Notes: generated by a model not told the origin, from the letters alone. Positions 32,401 to 40,885 are shown, counted from the stretch's first letter. The stretch is DNA of 64,000 bases from Pseudonocardia lacus (GCF_018531445.1 NZ_JAHDTH010000002.1:51155-115154), one strand, 5' to 3'. Translations and numbers: made by a program.

Positions 32401-33727
32401 ACCGGACGACGTGCACATGTACGCCGTCGACTGCGGCGCCAACGCCCTCACCCCACTGGCCGAGCTGCCGCACTGCGGAGCCGTGGTCGGGCGCGACCAG
32501 CCGGATCGGATGGAACGGCTGCTCGCCCGGCTCTCCGCCGAGGTGGCCGAGCGCCAGCGGCTGCTGGCGGCCGCCGGGTTCGCCGGTATCGCCGAGCAGC
32601 GCGCGTCAGCCGAGCCGGCCGACCGGCTGCCCTGGATGCTGCTCCTGCTGGACCGCTGGGAGGGCTTCGTCGCCGCCTACGAGAACTACGACTACGGCCG
32701 ACTCGTCGACACCGTCGTCCGGCTGCTGCGTGAAGGGCCCGCGGTCGGCCTGCGCGCGATCGTCACCGGCGATCGCAGCGTGCTGTCCGGGCAGATCTCG
32801 ACCGTCTTCGAGCGGCGGCTGGTGCTGCGGATGTCCGAGCCCACCGACTACGGCTACGCCGGGATCAACGAGCGGAAGGTGCCGCGGTCGATGCCACCGG
32901 GTCGCGCCGTCGAGCAGGCCGGCGCGGGCGACACGCTGATCGAGAGCCAGGTCGCGCTGCTCGACCCCGACCCGTCGGGGGCCGCGCAGGTCGCCGCGCT
33001 GCGCCGGATCGCGCGGGCCGCGCCACCACCGCGACGGAGCCGGCCGTTGCGCGTCGACGACCTCCCGGCCGAGGTGACGGCCACCGACCTCGACCACGAC
33101 CTGGCGCCGTCCTCGCCGCTGTGGGCGCTGATCGGGGCCGGCGGTGACGAGCTCGGTCCGGTGGGCGTCGACCTGCTCACCGACGGCCCCGGCTTCACCG
33201 TCGCGGGCCCGGCCCGATCCGGCCGCTCCACGGCGTTGCTGACGATGGCGGGCTCGTTGCTGGCGCGGGACGTCCCGCTGGTCCTGGTCACCCCGCGGCG
33301 CTCGCCGCTGCGGGAGCTGGCGGGCCGGCCGGGTGTCCTCGCCGTCCTCGACGGGGAGGTCGACCCGGCGGCGCTCGACGAGGTGGTGCGCGAGCACCCG
33401 CGGCACGCGCTGATCGTCGACGACGTGGAGCTGGTCGCCGGCACGGCGCTGGACGACGCGCTGGACGACGCGCTGCGCCGGGCCCGCGACGGCGACCACG
33501 CGGTGGTCGTCGCCGGCACCGGCGACGACCTGAAGGCCGCCTACCGCGGGGTCGTCGCGACCGCGCTGCGGTCCCGCTCCGGGCTGCTGCTCGCGGTGCG
33601 CGGCCCCGAGGACGGCGACCTGCTCGGGGTGCGGCTGCCGCGCGGCGCCGGCGGCGGGCCGGTCGGCCGGGCGGTGCTGGTCCGGGTCGGCGCGCCACAG
33701 CCGGTGCAGGTGGCCGTACCCGGGTGA
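29408..33727 (+). CDS. FtsK/SpoIIIE-type triple ATPase with N-terminal FHA domain (EssC/EccC-like)
   Basis: Motor ATPase of a type VII-like secretion system, 1,439 aa from GTG at 29408. Residues 1-75 look ubiquitin-like (RLTVTVIDLVRAGRDDVVVD) and about 82-180 FHA-like. Two adjacent membrane helices lie near 226-265 (VTALVPLVVAVVAAVAF). Then come three FtsK domains with P-loops GTTGSGKSE (about 641), GSPRSGRST (about 974) and GPARSGRST (about 1265). The first has a full Walker B (LLIVIDEFASL); the second and third are degenerate (LLLLDRWEGF, ALIVDDVEL), as in EccC/EssC. The FHA plus fused ATPase layout is nearer Firmicute EssC than mycobacterial EccCa/EccCb. Convergent with the WXG operon. Confidence 0.9.
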   Translation: MRLTVTVIDLVRAGRDDVVVDAPADATVEALAGRLGSGPVPPVLYVDGHPVDPRLPLVRTPIRDGAVVSLDDPAGAAPPHPRGVVELRITGGGQAGVVHPLGTGEQLVGSGPDATVRVADPFLAPAAFTLFVGPDGRCELEVVPGVPARLDGEPPTGRARWPPGAQLAVGGSMFEVATPSRPDAVLAAAPDRPELDYNRPPRVRPPYPPARFRLPQPPRPHERSALPIVTALVPLVVAVVAAVAFRSPAYLLLGLLSPVGVLFNHQVEKRRGRTSHRQRIAEYRERRERIEADARRAFVAERRYRRRAAPDPAQVWLTAVGPRARLWERRRGDDDFLTVRVGTAEVDSEVVLEDPEAPEHRRESAWRMPDVPVTVPLRECGVLGVAGRGTLPTALGRWIVAQVATLHSCLDVRIWVLTESRARRDWEWVRWLPHTRTHDAVHIGNDGETVAQRVAELTAMLVARRQAADNAHGSPSDQADHPDVLVVLDGARDLRALPGVVALLRQGPAVGIVVVCLDADPRRLPAECRAVVTATGAALRVQQPQADPVDQVRPDLVGARWCDRLARALAALRDVSDRGGASELPDRVRLLDVLDLEPPTAEAVTARWLAGGRSTEAVIGVGVDRAYAVDLRRDGPHGLVAGTTGSGKSELLQTLVAALAIANRPDEMTFVLVDYKGGAAFRECAELVHTVGLVTDLDGHLTERALESLAAELHRRERILLRAGTKDIDDYCRLRDADGATGSTVEPMPRLLIVIDEFASLVGELPDFVAGLVDIARRGRSLGVHLLLATQRPAGVVTADIRANTNLRIALRVTDEAESNDVVDAPDAAWIAKSTPGRCLVRSGTSSLDTVQSARVGGRRLPAGPAAAQPLRIVPRPWEQLGRPVPDPPPAASDDGAGTDLAALVEAIREAADTIGVPRPAGPWLPPLPDIVTLDELPGTPEPAPVPFGLTDLPAAQTRAVLALDPARDGHLAVAGSPRSGRSTVLRTVAGSVASRTAPDDVHMYAVDCGANALTPLAELPHCGAVVGRDQPDRMERLLARLSAEVAERQRLLAAAGFAGIAEQRASAEPADRLPWMLLLLDRWEGFVAAYENYDYGRLVDTVVRLLREGPAVGLRAIVTGDRSVLSGQISTVFERRLVLRMSEPTDYGYAGINERKVPRSMPPGRAVEQAGAGDTLIESQVALLDPDPSGAAQVAALRRIARAAPPPRRSRPLRVDDLPAEVTATDLDHDLAPSSPLWALIGAGGDELGPVGVDLLTDGPGFTVAGPARSGRSTALLTMAGSLLARDVPLVLVTPRRSPLRELAGRPGVLAVLDGEVDPAALDEVVREHPRHALIVDDVELVAGTALDDALDDALRRARDGDHAVVVAGTGDDLKAAYRGVVATALRSRSGLLLAVRGPEDGDLLGVRLPRGAGGGPVGRAVLVRVGAPQPVQVAVPG

Positions 33728-33746
33728 GCGATCGCCGCGGGCCCGG

Positions 33747-35408
33747 CTACGGCGCGGCGGGCGGCTTGTCCAGCCGCCTGATCGGGTCCGGCGCCTCGGG
33801 CGACTCGGGGTCGTAGTGGTCCACGATCGCGATGGGCAGCCGCTGGTTCTTCTGGACGTAGCGCTGCAGCCGGGCGAGGTCGTCGAAGGTGTGGTGCCAC
33901 AGCACGTTGCCGATCTGGTAGGCCTCCTTGCCGCCCTCCCGCACGATCGGCTTGACGGCCTCGGCGATCGCGAAGCACACGATCCCCGCGCCGCCGGTCT
34001 CGACGGTGACCGCCGCGCAGGCGAGCTGCACGCCCTTAGCGGCGAGCTCCCCGGCGATGAACTGGAACCCGGCCGACCCGATGGCGCCGGGCACCGACAG
34101 GTTCGTCTTGTCGCGGTTCTGCAGCTCCTCGACCAGGATGCTCAGCGCGTCGACGCCGGTCGTGGCGGTGCCGACGGCACCCAGCCTCGCCTCCAGCTGG
34201 GCGAGGTCGATCGCGCCGCCGTCGTCGATCGCCCGGAACAGCAGGTCGATCTGCGAGTCGGTGAAGCCCCGGCCCCGGAGGGGCCCGCGCAGCCCCTCCA
34301 GCCCGGCCGCCCCCGCACCGGACGCCTGGTTCGCGACCTCGTTGGCCTCCCCCAGGACCTGCCCCGCCGCTGTGAGCTTCTCCAGCAGCCAGGCATCGGT
34401 GGCGCGGTCCTTGGGCGCGTCCGCGAACGCCGCTTCCGACAGCGGCGCGAGGGTGAGCCCGCCCGGTCCCCCGCCGTGGCCGACGTCGAGGATCAGGTAC
34501 CGGCCCTGGGTCTGCGGGCCCAGCGCGAAGTCGATCATCCGGAGCTGCTCGGCGGCCGCGAACTGCGACGGGTCGTCCGTGCCGGACGAGGCGCCCAACC
34601 GGACGAGCACGTCGTGTCGACGGCCCTGCAGGATGACCTGGTTGGCGGCATCGCGGTGCACGGCGGGCAGGCCGTGGGTCTGCCCGACCAGGTTCGGGTG
34701 GAGCAGGGCGTAGAGGGCCCGCTCGTCGCCGGTCAGCTCGCTCGTCCAGGCCCGGTGGCGCTCCGCCGGGGTGCGACCGATGATCCCGGCCAGCTGCGGG
34801 GGCGGGGGCGAGTCCGACGCGCTGAGCGCCCGCGCCGCGGCGGGGACCGCGGCCAGCAGCGTCTTGAGCTGCTCGGGAGGTATGCCGCGGCGGCGGACGA
34901 AGTCCCGGACGGCCTCCGCCCCGCCCCACCGGAACCGCGCCATCAAGGCGGTCAGCTCCGGGGCGTGGTTGCCCGCCTGGGTGAACACGAGGTCCCGGAA
35001 CCTGGCCACCTCGGCCACGTTGTTGGTGCCCGAGCCGGTGAACGGCATGTCCCGGATCACCTTCTCGCGCTCCCGCACGAACGTGACCTTGGCCAGCAGC
35101 TGCTGGCCGTCCACCGCCATCGAGTGGGCGATGCCGGTGGCGAGCCCGAGCCGGCGGACCGCGTCCGCGGTCACCCCGTGGAACGGCTGGACCAGGCGGG
35201 CGTTCGGCCCCGCCTCGTACAGCTCGCCCGTCACCGGCGCGACGTCGACGGCGTAGGGGGCGACCTGCTTCCCGAAGGCGTCGACATCGCGCCAGACCCG
35301 CCGGACGGCTTCGTCGACCGCGCCGAGCCGCGTCTGCAACTGCCCCGTCCGGCCCATCAGGAACCCGGCGAAGGCCTCCATCGAAGGCAGGTCGTAGTAG
35401 TCGTTCAC
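33747..35408 (-). CDS. Large T7SS-associated protein of unknown function
   Basis: 553 aa, ATG start (MNDYYDLPSMEAFAGFLMGR), last gene of the WXG operon, 7 bp after the previous stop. The N-terminal 150 residues are mostly helical. The middle has GLPAVHRDAANQVILQGRRH, like the segment that opens DUF1023 alpha/beta-hydrolases in WXG-linked genes, then YLILDVGHGGGPGGLTLAPL, but no nucleophile elbow follows. A glycine/alanine-rich helical stretch near 430-480 (AGELAAKGVQLACAAVTVE) may be amphipathic or membrane-active. It could be a secreted effector or a structural partner. I do not recognise it as a whole. Confidence 0.75.
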   Translation of the reverse strand: MNDYYDLPSMEAFAGFLMGRTGQLQTRLGAVDEAVRRVWRDVDAFGKQVAPYAVDVAPVTGELYEAGPNARLVQPFHGVTADAVRRLGLATGIAHSMAVDGQQLLAKVTFVREREKVIRDMPFTGSGTNNVAEVARFRDLVFTQAGNHAPELTALMARFRWGGAEAVRDFVRRRGIPPEQLKTLLAAVPAAARALSASDSPPPPQLAGIIGRTPAERHRAWTSELTGDERALYALLHPNLVGQTHGLPAVHRDAANQVILQGRRHDVLVRLGASSGTDDPSQFAAAEQLRMIDFALGPQTQGRYLILDVGHGGGPGGLTLAPLSEAAFADAPKDRATDAWLLEKLTAAGQVLGEANEVANQASGAGAAGLEGLRGPLRGRGFTDSQIDLLFRAIDDGGAIDLAQLEARLGAVGTATTGVDALSILVEELQNRDKTNLSVPGAIGSAGFQFIAGELAAKGVQLACAAVTVETGGAGIVCFAIAEAVKPIVREGGKEAYQIGNVLWHHTFDDLARLQRYVQKNQRLPIAIVDHYDPESPEAPDPIRRLDKPPAAP

Positions 35409-35415
35409 GTGGGGC

Positions 35416-35844
35416 TCACCGCCGTCCGGTCGCCGAGTGCCCCACGATCGTGCGGGCGAAGTCGGCCCAGCGCGGGTCCTCGGGGGGTGGCAGGCCGCGC
35501 AGGTAGTCGGCCACCTGCGCGGGGTCGTAGTGCAGCCGCTCGAAGTAGCGCGGGAGCTCAGCGCGCACCCGCTCCTCGTCGGTGCGCAGCTCCCCGATCC
35601 GCCGCACCAGGTCCGCCTCGGCCCGCTCCAGCGCCGAGATCGCCCGGCGCAGCCGGTCGAGGATCCGCTGGAGCCAGTCCAGCGACGGCTGGTGGTACGC
35701 CTCGAGGTGCTGGCGGCCGGGTCCGGTCCAGACCAGCTTCGAGCGTTCGGTGCGGTACTCGTCGAGGGCGCCGCGCACCGCGGTCGCCAGCGTGCGCAGC
35801 GTCGCCGCGGCGTCGCGCAGCACCTTCGGGTTCGGCGCCGGCAC
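35416..35844 (-). CDS. Second WXG100-superfamily-like protein with C-terminal extension
   Basis: 142 aa from GTG at 35844, preceded by GGAGG. A helical hairpin with W-T-G at its turn (RSKLVWTGPGRQHLEAYHQP) matches the WXG100 layout, followed by a charged coiled coil (LDRLRRAISALERAEADLVR) and a C-terminal tail (DPAQVADYLRGLPPPEDPRW). It is probably the partner of the WXG100 protein encoded 26 bp upstream, or a chaperone. No EccC-recognition YxxxD/E is certain, though YHQPSLD (Y-x5-D) is near. Confidence 0.72.
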   Translation of the reverse strand: MPAPNPKVLRDAAATLRTLATAVRGALDEYRTERSKLVWTGPGRQHLEAYHQPSLDWLQRILDRLRRAISALERAEADLVRRIGELRTDEERVRAELPRYFERLHYDPAQVADYLRGLPPPEDPRWADFARTIVGHSATGRR

Positions 35845-35870
35845 GGGTGGACCTCCGCAGTCGTCGGCCG

Positions 35871-36137
35871 TCAGCGGGTGGCGTCCTCGATGTTCTGGGC
35901 GTTCTTGTTCACCGCGGTGCCGGCCTCGTCGAGCGCCGTGCGCATCTTGTCGAACTGCGGGCGGGCGTCGTTCCACGCGGTTCGGAAGCGCTCGGCCGCC
36001 GGGCCGGTCCAGATGCGTTCGCTGTTGCCGGTGTTGGTGTTGAGGTCCCGGATGATCTCGGCGAGCTGCTGGGCGTTGCGGGTGTACATCTTGGCCATCT
36101 CGCGCATCTCCGCGACATCGCCGCCGACCTTCGCCAT
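35871..36137 (-). CDS. WXG100 family type VII secretion target
   Basis: 88-aa helical hairpin protein of the ESAT-6/CFP-10 superfamily. ATG at 36137 with AGGAAG upstream. The W-x-G turn is RIWTGPAAERFRTAWNDARP in the centre (residue about 44), with N-terminal helix GGDVAEMREMAKMYTRNAQQ and C-terminal NKNAQNIEDATR. This is the expected substrate of the FtsK-like ATPase 2 kb away. It lies between the pseudokinase and the second WXG-like gene, all on the minus strand with gaps of 30 and 26 bp. Confidence 0.92.
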   Translation of the reverse strand: MAKVGGDVAEMREMAKMYTRNAQQLAEIIRDLNTNTGNSERIWTGPAAERFRTAWNDARPQFDKMRTALDEAGTAVNKNAQNIEDATR

Positions 36138-36167
36138 GGTGGTTCTTCCTCTCATCTGATTGCTGTG

Positions 36168-37262
36168 TCATCCGATCGGTGCGGTGACCGGCTCCCCGCA
36201 TCGGACGATGCGGTTCGTCGGACGATCTCCGGTGCACGCTTCGACGGTGAGCGCGGCGCCGGCCGACGCCGGCAGGTCCGCTTCGTCGCACGTGCCGTTC
36301 CCCCGGCTGGCCCACACGGGCTCCGGGTCGGGACCGCCGGGTCCGGTGATCACGGCGACCCCGGACAGGCCGTCGACGCGGTTGTCGCAGACGACGATCC
36401 GACCGCCGGGCTCGACCGTCACCCGGGCGGCGCAGTCCGGTGGCGCGCAGGCCCGCACGTCGGCGGGGGGCGGTCCCGTGGGCGTGGGTGTCCCGGAGGG
36501 CGGGGTCGGCGGTGGGGCGCTGCCCCCGTGGTCGTACAGCTCGAACCCGGTGGTTGCGGCGGCGCCGACGACGACGGCGGCGAGCGCGGTGACCACGACG
36601 ACGGTCCAGCGCCGCGTCCCGGACCGACCCGCTGGCGCTTCCGGCTCGGTCGTGACCGCCCGGCTGGGCACGTAGCCCGGCACCGCTGACACCCCTACCT
36701 CGGTCGTCGGCTCCGTGGCCCGGCCGGGCGGGGTCGGCCCGCCATCGAGGAGCAGGTCACGGGCCGTGTCGCGGAGCCGGCGGGACAGGACCGCGGCCGT
36801 CGGTCGGGACCGCGCGTCAGCGCGGAGGCAGTCGGTGACCAGCGACCACAGCTGGGCCGGCACGCCGCCCGGGCGGGGTGGCAGCCGCGCGCCGTGACCG
36901 GCCGGGGCCCCGACCAGATCGGCGAGCAGCAGGCCCACCTGCGCGATGTCGTCCGGGACGCCGCGCCCGCCGTCGGGCAGACCCGGCCGGACGATCACCG
37001 GCCGGTGCCAGCCGTCCGTCTCGACGCGGACGGCCGCCGGCAGCGGCCCCGGGGTCCGGCCCGCGGCGTGCAGCGCGGCGAGCTGGTCGGCCAGCGCACT
37101 CGCGAAGACGGCCGCCCGGTACGGCGGCATCGGCGCGTGCCGGCGCAGGTAGGAAGCCAGGTCGACGCCGGTCGTCCGGGGACCCGCGGCGATCGGCCCG
37201 CTCGCCGGCGGCGCGCATCTGTCCACGGCTCCCACCGTGGCGCGGGCAGGGGTGGGCGTCAT
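36168..37262 (-). CDS. Single-pass membrane pseudokinase
   Basis: 364 aa from ATG at 37262. Residues about 30-175 read like the C-lobe of a Ser/Thr kinase (FASALADQLAALHAAG, then DDIAQVGLLLADLV and CLRADARSRPTAAVLSRRLR). The N-lobe, the HRD catalytic loop (here RTPGPLPAAV) and DFG are missing, so it should not phosphorylate. A membrane helix follows at about 217-238 (WTVVVVTALAAVVVGAAATT). The outside domain of about 120 residues has six Cys (RACAPPDCAARV, VVCDNRV, GTCDEAD, VEACTGD, VRCGEPV). A membrane sensor or scaffold for the T7SS-like locus is a plausible role. Confidence 0.75.
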   Translation of the reverse strand: MTPTPARATVGAVDRCAPPASGPIAAGPRTTGVDLASYLRRHAPMPPYRAAVFASALADQLAALHAAGRTPGPLPAAVRVETDGWHRPVIVRPGLPDGGRGVPDDIAQVGLLLADLVGAPAGHGARLPPRPGGVPAQLWSLVTDCLRADARSRPTAAVLSRRLRDTARDLLLDGGPTPPGRATEPTTEVGVSAVPGYVPSRAVTTEPEAPAGRSGTRRWTVVVVTALAAVVVGAAATTGFELYDHGGSAPPPTPPSGTPTPTGPPPADVRACAPPDCAARVTVEPGGRIVVCDNRVDGLSGVAVITGPGGPDPEPVWASRGNGTCDEADLPASAGAALTVEACTGDRPTNRIVRCGEPVTAPIG

Positions 37263-37307
37263 CGCCGACGAGCGCACGGCCGTTGCGCATCCGTGCACTC
37301 CGCCGGG

Positions 37308-40300
37308 TCAGCCGGAGCCGCGCAACCGGTCGGCGGCCACCTCGGGGTCCAGCGGCCACAGCACGACGGTGTGGTCGCCGCACGCGGCGGCGAGCGAGCG
37401 CCCGTCCAGGGTGAACGCCACGCCGCTGACGATGTCGTCGGGCCCGGTGAGGGTGGCCCAGCGGGAACGCGCGGCGACGTCCCACACCACGGCGGTCTGG
37501 TCCAGGCCGCCGGAGGCGAGGTAGCGGCCGTCCGGGCTGAAGTCCACGGTGGTGACCACCGCGCTGTGGCCGGCCAGCTCGCCGACAACGGTGCGCCGCG
37601 CGACGTCCCACAGCAGCACGCGGCCGTCGCCGCCGGCGGAGGCGAGCAGCCGCCCGTCCGGGCTGAACGCAATGTCGTACACCGTCTGCTGGCGGCCGTC
37701 GAGCAGCACCGGGTCGGCCGGAGCGGCGATGTCCCACAGCAGCACGCGGCCGTCGTCACTGCCGGTGGCGAGCAGCCGGCCGTCCGGGCTGAACGCGGCC
37801 CCGTGCACGAACGGCTCACCGGATTTGAGCGTCGCGACCACGGACGCGCCGGCCACGTCCCACAGCAGCACCCTGCCGTCCAGCCCGGCCGAGGCGATCA
37901 TCCGGCCGTCGGGGCTGAACGCCGCGCCGTCGACCACGTCGGTGTGCCCGGGCAGGCCCGCGATCGGGCGTCCGTCGGCGGCGTCGAAGAGCCGGACACC
38001 GTCCTCCCCGGTCGTGACGATGACGGTTCCACCGGATCCGTAGCCGACCGTCGCCACCCCGCCCCGGCCCACCCGCACGGCCCGCGGCGTGATCGAGGCG
38101 CCGCCCGACGGCGTGTCCCACAGCAGGAGCATGCCGTCCTGGCCGACCGAGGCGATCTGGCGTCCGTCCGGGGCGACGGCCACATCGCTCACCCGGTCGG
38201 TGTGGCCGATCAGCGGCATCCGCGCGCGGTCCCAGACCAGGATCGCCTCGTCCTCCCCCGCCGAGGCGATGCGTCGCCCGTCCGGGGAGACGGCCACCCC
38301 GTAGAGGCTGCCGGCGTGCCCGGTGAGCCGGACCGTCGCCCCCTGCCGGGCCACGTCCCACAGGATGGCGACGCGGTCGTACCCGGCCGAGACGAGGGTC
38401 CGGCCGCCGTCGGTGAACGCGAGGTGGCGGATCGGGTCGGCGTGCTCGCTCAGTGTCGCGACCCGCACACCCTGCCGCACGTCCCACAGCGTGATGACGC
38501 GGTCGGCGCCGGCCGCCGCCAGCAGCTGCCCGTCCGGGGTGAACGCGACGGCGAACAGGGCCTCGCCGCTGGCGGGCAGGACCCGCACCGCATCGGGACG
38601 GGTCAGGTCCCAGAGGACGACGTTGCCGTCGTCGCCGGCGACGGCGAGGGTCAGCCCGCTGAAGGCGACCTCGGTGGCCGGCCCGCCGTGGCCCGGCAGC
38701 TCGAAGCGCTTCGCGCCGGTCGCCGTGTCCCACACGATGGTCCCGCGGTCGGCCCCGGCGGAGGCGAGCAGCTGCCCGTCCGGGCTGAAGGCGACGCCGT
38801 CGACGATGCCGTCGTGCCCGTCGAGCGTCTGCAGCCGGGTGCCCGAAGCGGCGTCCCACAGCAGCACCTGGCCGGCGCGGTCGGCGGAGGCGATGAGCCG
38901 GCCGTCCGGGCTGTAGGCCACCGCGCGCACCGCCGCGGCGTGCCCGTGCAGGGTGGCGCGGTGGGCGTTGTGCGCGACGTCCCACAGCCGCACGGTCCGG
39001 TCCTGCCCGGCCGAGACCAGCGTTGCGCCGTCCGGGCTGAACGCGACCGCCTTGACCAGCCCGGCGTGGCCGGTGAGCCGCGCCTGGTAGGGCCGGCGTC
39101 CGGCGAGGCTGAGCAGGGTGCTCCTGGCCTCGACGGTCGGGGCGTGTCCGTAGGCCTGCAGCGCGAGGCGGGCGGCGGTGGCGACGTCGAACCGCAGGCT
39201 TCCCAGCGCCTCGGCGGCCAGCTGCCGGGAGACCGCCTCCTCGCGCTGGAACCAGGCGCCGGCTCCGGCGCCGACCGCGGCGAGCAGCAGCACGGCGAGC
39301 AGGGCGACGAGGGCGCGCAGTCGTCGGGTGCGCCGTTCCGTGCTGGCCCGGTCGGCCGCCTCGGCCGCGGTGCTGGTCTCCAGGAAGGTCCGCTCGGATC
39401 CGGTGAGCTCCTGCGGCTCCGCCTGTTCGCGGGCGACCGCGAGCTGGGCCCCGCGGTACAGCGCCCCGGGGTCGCGGCCGAGCTCCTCCCACGCCCGCGC
39501 CGCCTCGGCGAGCTTGCGGTGCACGCGCAGCCGCTCGCGGTGCTCGGTGATCCACTCGTGCAGCCGCGGCCAGGAGACGAGCAGCGCCTCGTGCGCCAGC
39601 CGGACGCTGTCGCCGTCCCGGGTGAGCAACCGCGCGCCGACCAGACGTTCGAGAACGGCGCCGGCGAGGTCGGCGAGCTCCGCGCCGTCCACGGGGCGCC
39701 CGGTGTCCTCGGTGCCCTTCCCCGGCGCGACCATCCGCAGCAGGATCCGCCTCGCGGTGACGCGCTCGTCCGCGGCCAGTCCCCGGTACACCCGCTCGGC
39801 CGTGCGGGCCACGGCGCCGTGCAGCCCGCCGGCAGCGTCGTAGGCGGCCATCGCCAGGTGCTTGCCGCGGCGCAACCGCCAGGTCTCCAGCATCGCGTGC
39901 GACAGCAGCGGCAGCACCCCCGGCTGATCGCCCGCGTCCCGCACCAGCGTCGCGACCAGCGCCGGGTCCACGCTCAGCCCGGTCCGCACGGCCGGCTTGA
40001 CGACCGCGGCCCGCAGCTCGTCCGGGCTCATCGGGCCGACCAGCACCGCGGCGTCGCTGATGGCGGCGGCCAGCTCGGCGTGCCGCGCGCAGTGCCCGAG
40101 GAAGTCCGCGCGCATCCCGATCACGACCCGCAGCGTGCTCCGCGCGACCAACAGCGCGTCGACGAACCGGGTGCGCTCCTCGGCGGTGCCGGCGCCGGTG
40201 AAGAGCTCCTCGAACTGGTCGACGACGAGCAGGCCGTGCGACGGGATGCGCTCCGGCGCCGGGGGCCGCGGTGTGATCAGCGTGGCCGCGCGCCCGTCGG

Positions 40301-40787
40301 GCAGGCGTCCCGCCCGGGCCGCGGGGATCAGGCCGGCGCGCAGCAGCGACGACTTCCCGCTCCCCGACGGGCCGAACACGGCGAGGAACCGAGTGGTCGC
40401 GAGCCGGGCCACCAGCTCGTCGAGCAGCCGCTCGCGGCCGAAGAACAGCCCGGCGTCCTCCGCCTCGTAGGCGGCGAGCCCGCGGTAGGGCGCCGGCACG
40501 TCCGCGGTGTCGGCGTCCCGGCTCGCGGTGGCGAGCTCGGCGCTGACCGCGTACCAGCGCAGCGTCCACTCGTCGCGGTCGCCGCCGCAGGCGTCGACGA
40601 AGGCCAGGGTGACGTCCAGGCTCGGCAACCGCTCCCCGCGCGCGGCCTCGGACACCGCCGACAGCGAGAACCGGGTCCGCGCTGCCAGCTCGCGGTAGGT
40701 GAGCCCGGCGCGCAGCTCGCGCAGACCGTGCGCGAATCGCTGGATCGGGTCGGCGTTCGGGTCGAGCTGGCGGAGCGGGCGCGGCAC
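37308..40787 (-). CDS. HTH-nSTAND1 NTPase with 14 WD40 repeats
   Basis: 1,159-aa signal-transduction protein. An XRE-like helix-turn-helix is at residues 15-70 (LTYRELAARTRFSLSAVSEA), the nSTAND1 NTPase at about 100-430 with P-loop FGPSGSGKSSLLRAGL and Walker B LLVVDQFEELF, and a membrane helix at about 490 (RALVALLAVLLLAAVGAGAG). About fourteen WD40 repeats then run to the end, enough for two seven-bladed propellers, each repeat ending in a form of LWD. It is the first gene of the minus-strand T7SS-like operon; the pseudokinase starts 45 bp after its stop. Probably a ligand-triggered switch. GTG start. Confidence 0.9.
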   Translation of the reverse strand: MPRPLRQLDPNADPIQRFAHGLRELRAGLTYRELAARTRFSLSAVSEAARGERLPSLDVTLAFVDACGGDRDEWTLRWYAVSAELATASRDADTADVPAPYRGLAAYEAEDAGLFFGRERLLDELVARLATTRFLAVFGPSGSGKSSLLRAGLIPAARAGRLPDGRAATLITPRPPAPERIPSHGLLVVDQFEELFTGAGTAEERTRFVDALLVARSTLRVVIGMRADFLGHCARHAELAAAISDAAVLVGPMSPDELRAAVVKPAVRTGLSVDPALVATLVRDAGDQPGVLPLLSHAMLETWRLRRGKHLAMAAYDAAGGLHGAVARTAERVYRGLAADERVTARRILLRMVAPGKGTEDTGRPVDGAELADLAGAVLERLVGARLLTRDGDSVRLAHEALLVSWPRLHEWITEHRERLRVHRKLAEAARAWEELGRDPGALYRGAQLAVAREQAEPQELTGSERTFLETSTAAEAADRASTERRTRRLRALVALLAVLLLAAVGAGAGAWFQREEAVSRQLAAEALGSLRFDVATAARLALQAYGHAPTVEARSTLLSLAGRRPYQARLTGHAGLVKAVAFSPDGATLVSAGQDRTVRLWDVAHNAHRATLHGHAAAVRAVAYSPDGRLIASADRAGQVLLWDAASGTRLQTLDGHDGIVDGVAFSPDGQLLASAGADRGTIVWDTATGAKRFELPGHGGPATEVAFSGLTLAVAGDDGNVVLWDLTRPDAVRVLPASGEALFAVAFTPDGQLLAAAGADRVITLWDVRQGVRVATLSEHADPIRHLAFTDGGRTLVSAGYDRVAILWDVARQGATVRLTGHAGSLYGVAVSPDGRRIASAGEDEAILVWDRARMPLIGHTDRVSDVAVAPDGRQIASVGQDGMLLLWDTPSGGASITPRAVRVGRGGVATVGYGSGGTVIVTTGEDGVRLFDAADGRPIAGLPGHTDVVDGAAFSPDGRMIASAGLDGRVLLWDVAGASVVATLKSGEPFVHGAAFSPDGRLLATGSDDGRVLLWDIAAPADPVLLDGRQQTVYDIAFSPDGRLLASAGGDGRVLLWDVARRTVVGELAGHSAVVTTVDFSPDGRYLASGGLDQTAVVWDVAARSRWATLTGPDDIVSGVAFTLDGRSLAAACGDHTVVLWPLDPEVAADRLRGSG

Positions 40788-40799
40788 GAGGGGTCCTGT

Positions 40800-40842
40800 C
40801 AGCGGTTTTGCAGAGATCGACGGGATTGCTGGAAAACCGCTG
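40800..40842. promoter_or_regulatory. Long inverted repeat in divergent promoter region
   Basis: CAGCGGTTTT (40800-40809) and AAAACCGCTG (40833-40842) form a perfect 10-bp inverted repeat around a 23-bp spacer, with a third half-site CAGCGGT at 40855-40861. It lies in the 98 bp between the WD40 and AraC starts. Confidence 0.55.
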
Positions 40843-40885
40843 CCGGAATATACCCAGCGGTGACCGATCGCGCCGGGGGGATGCG

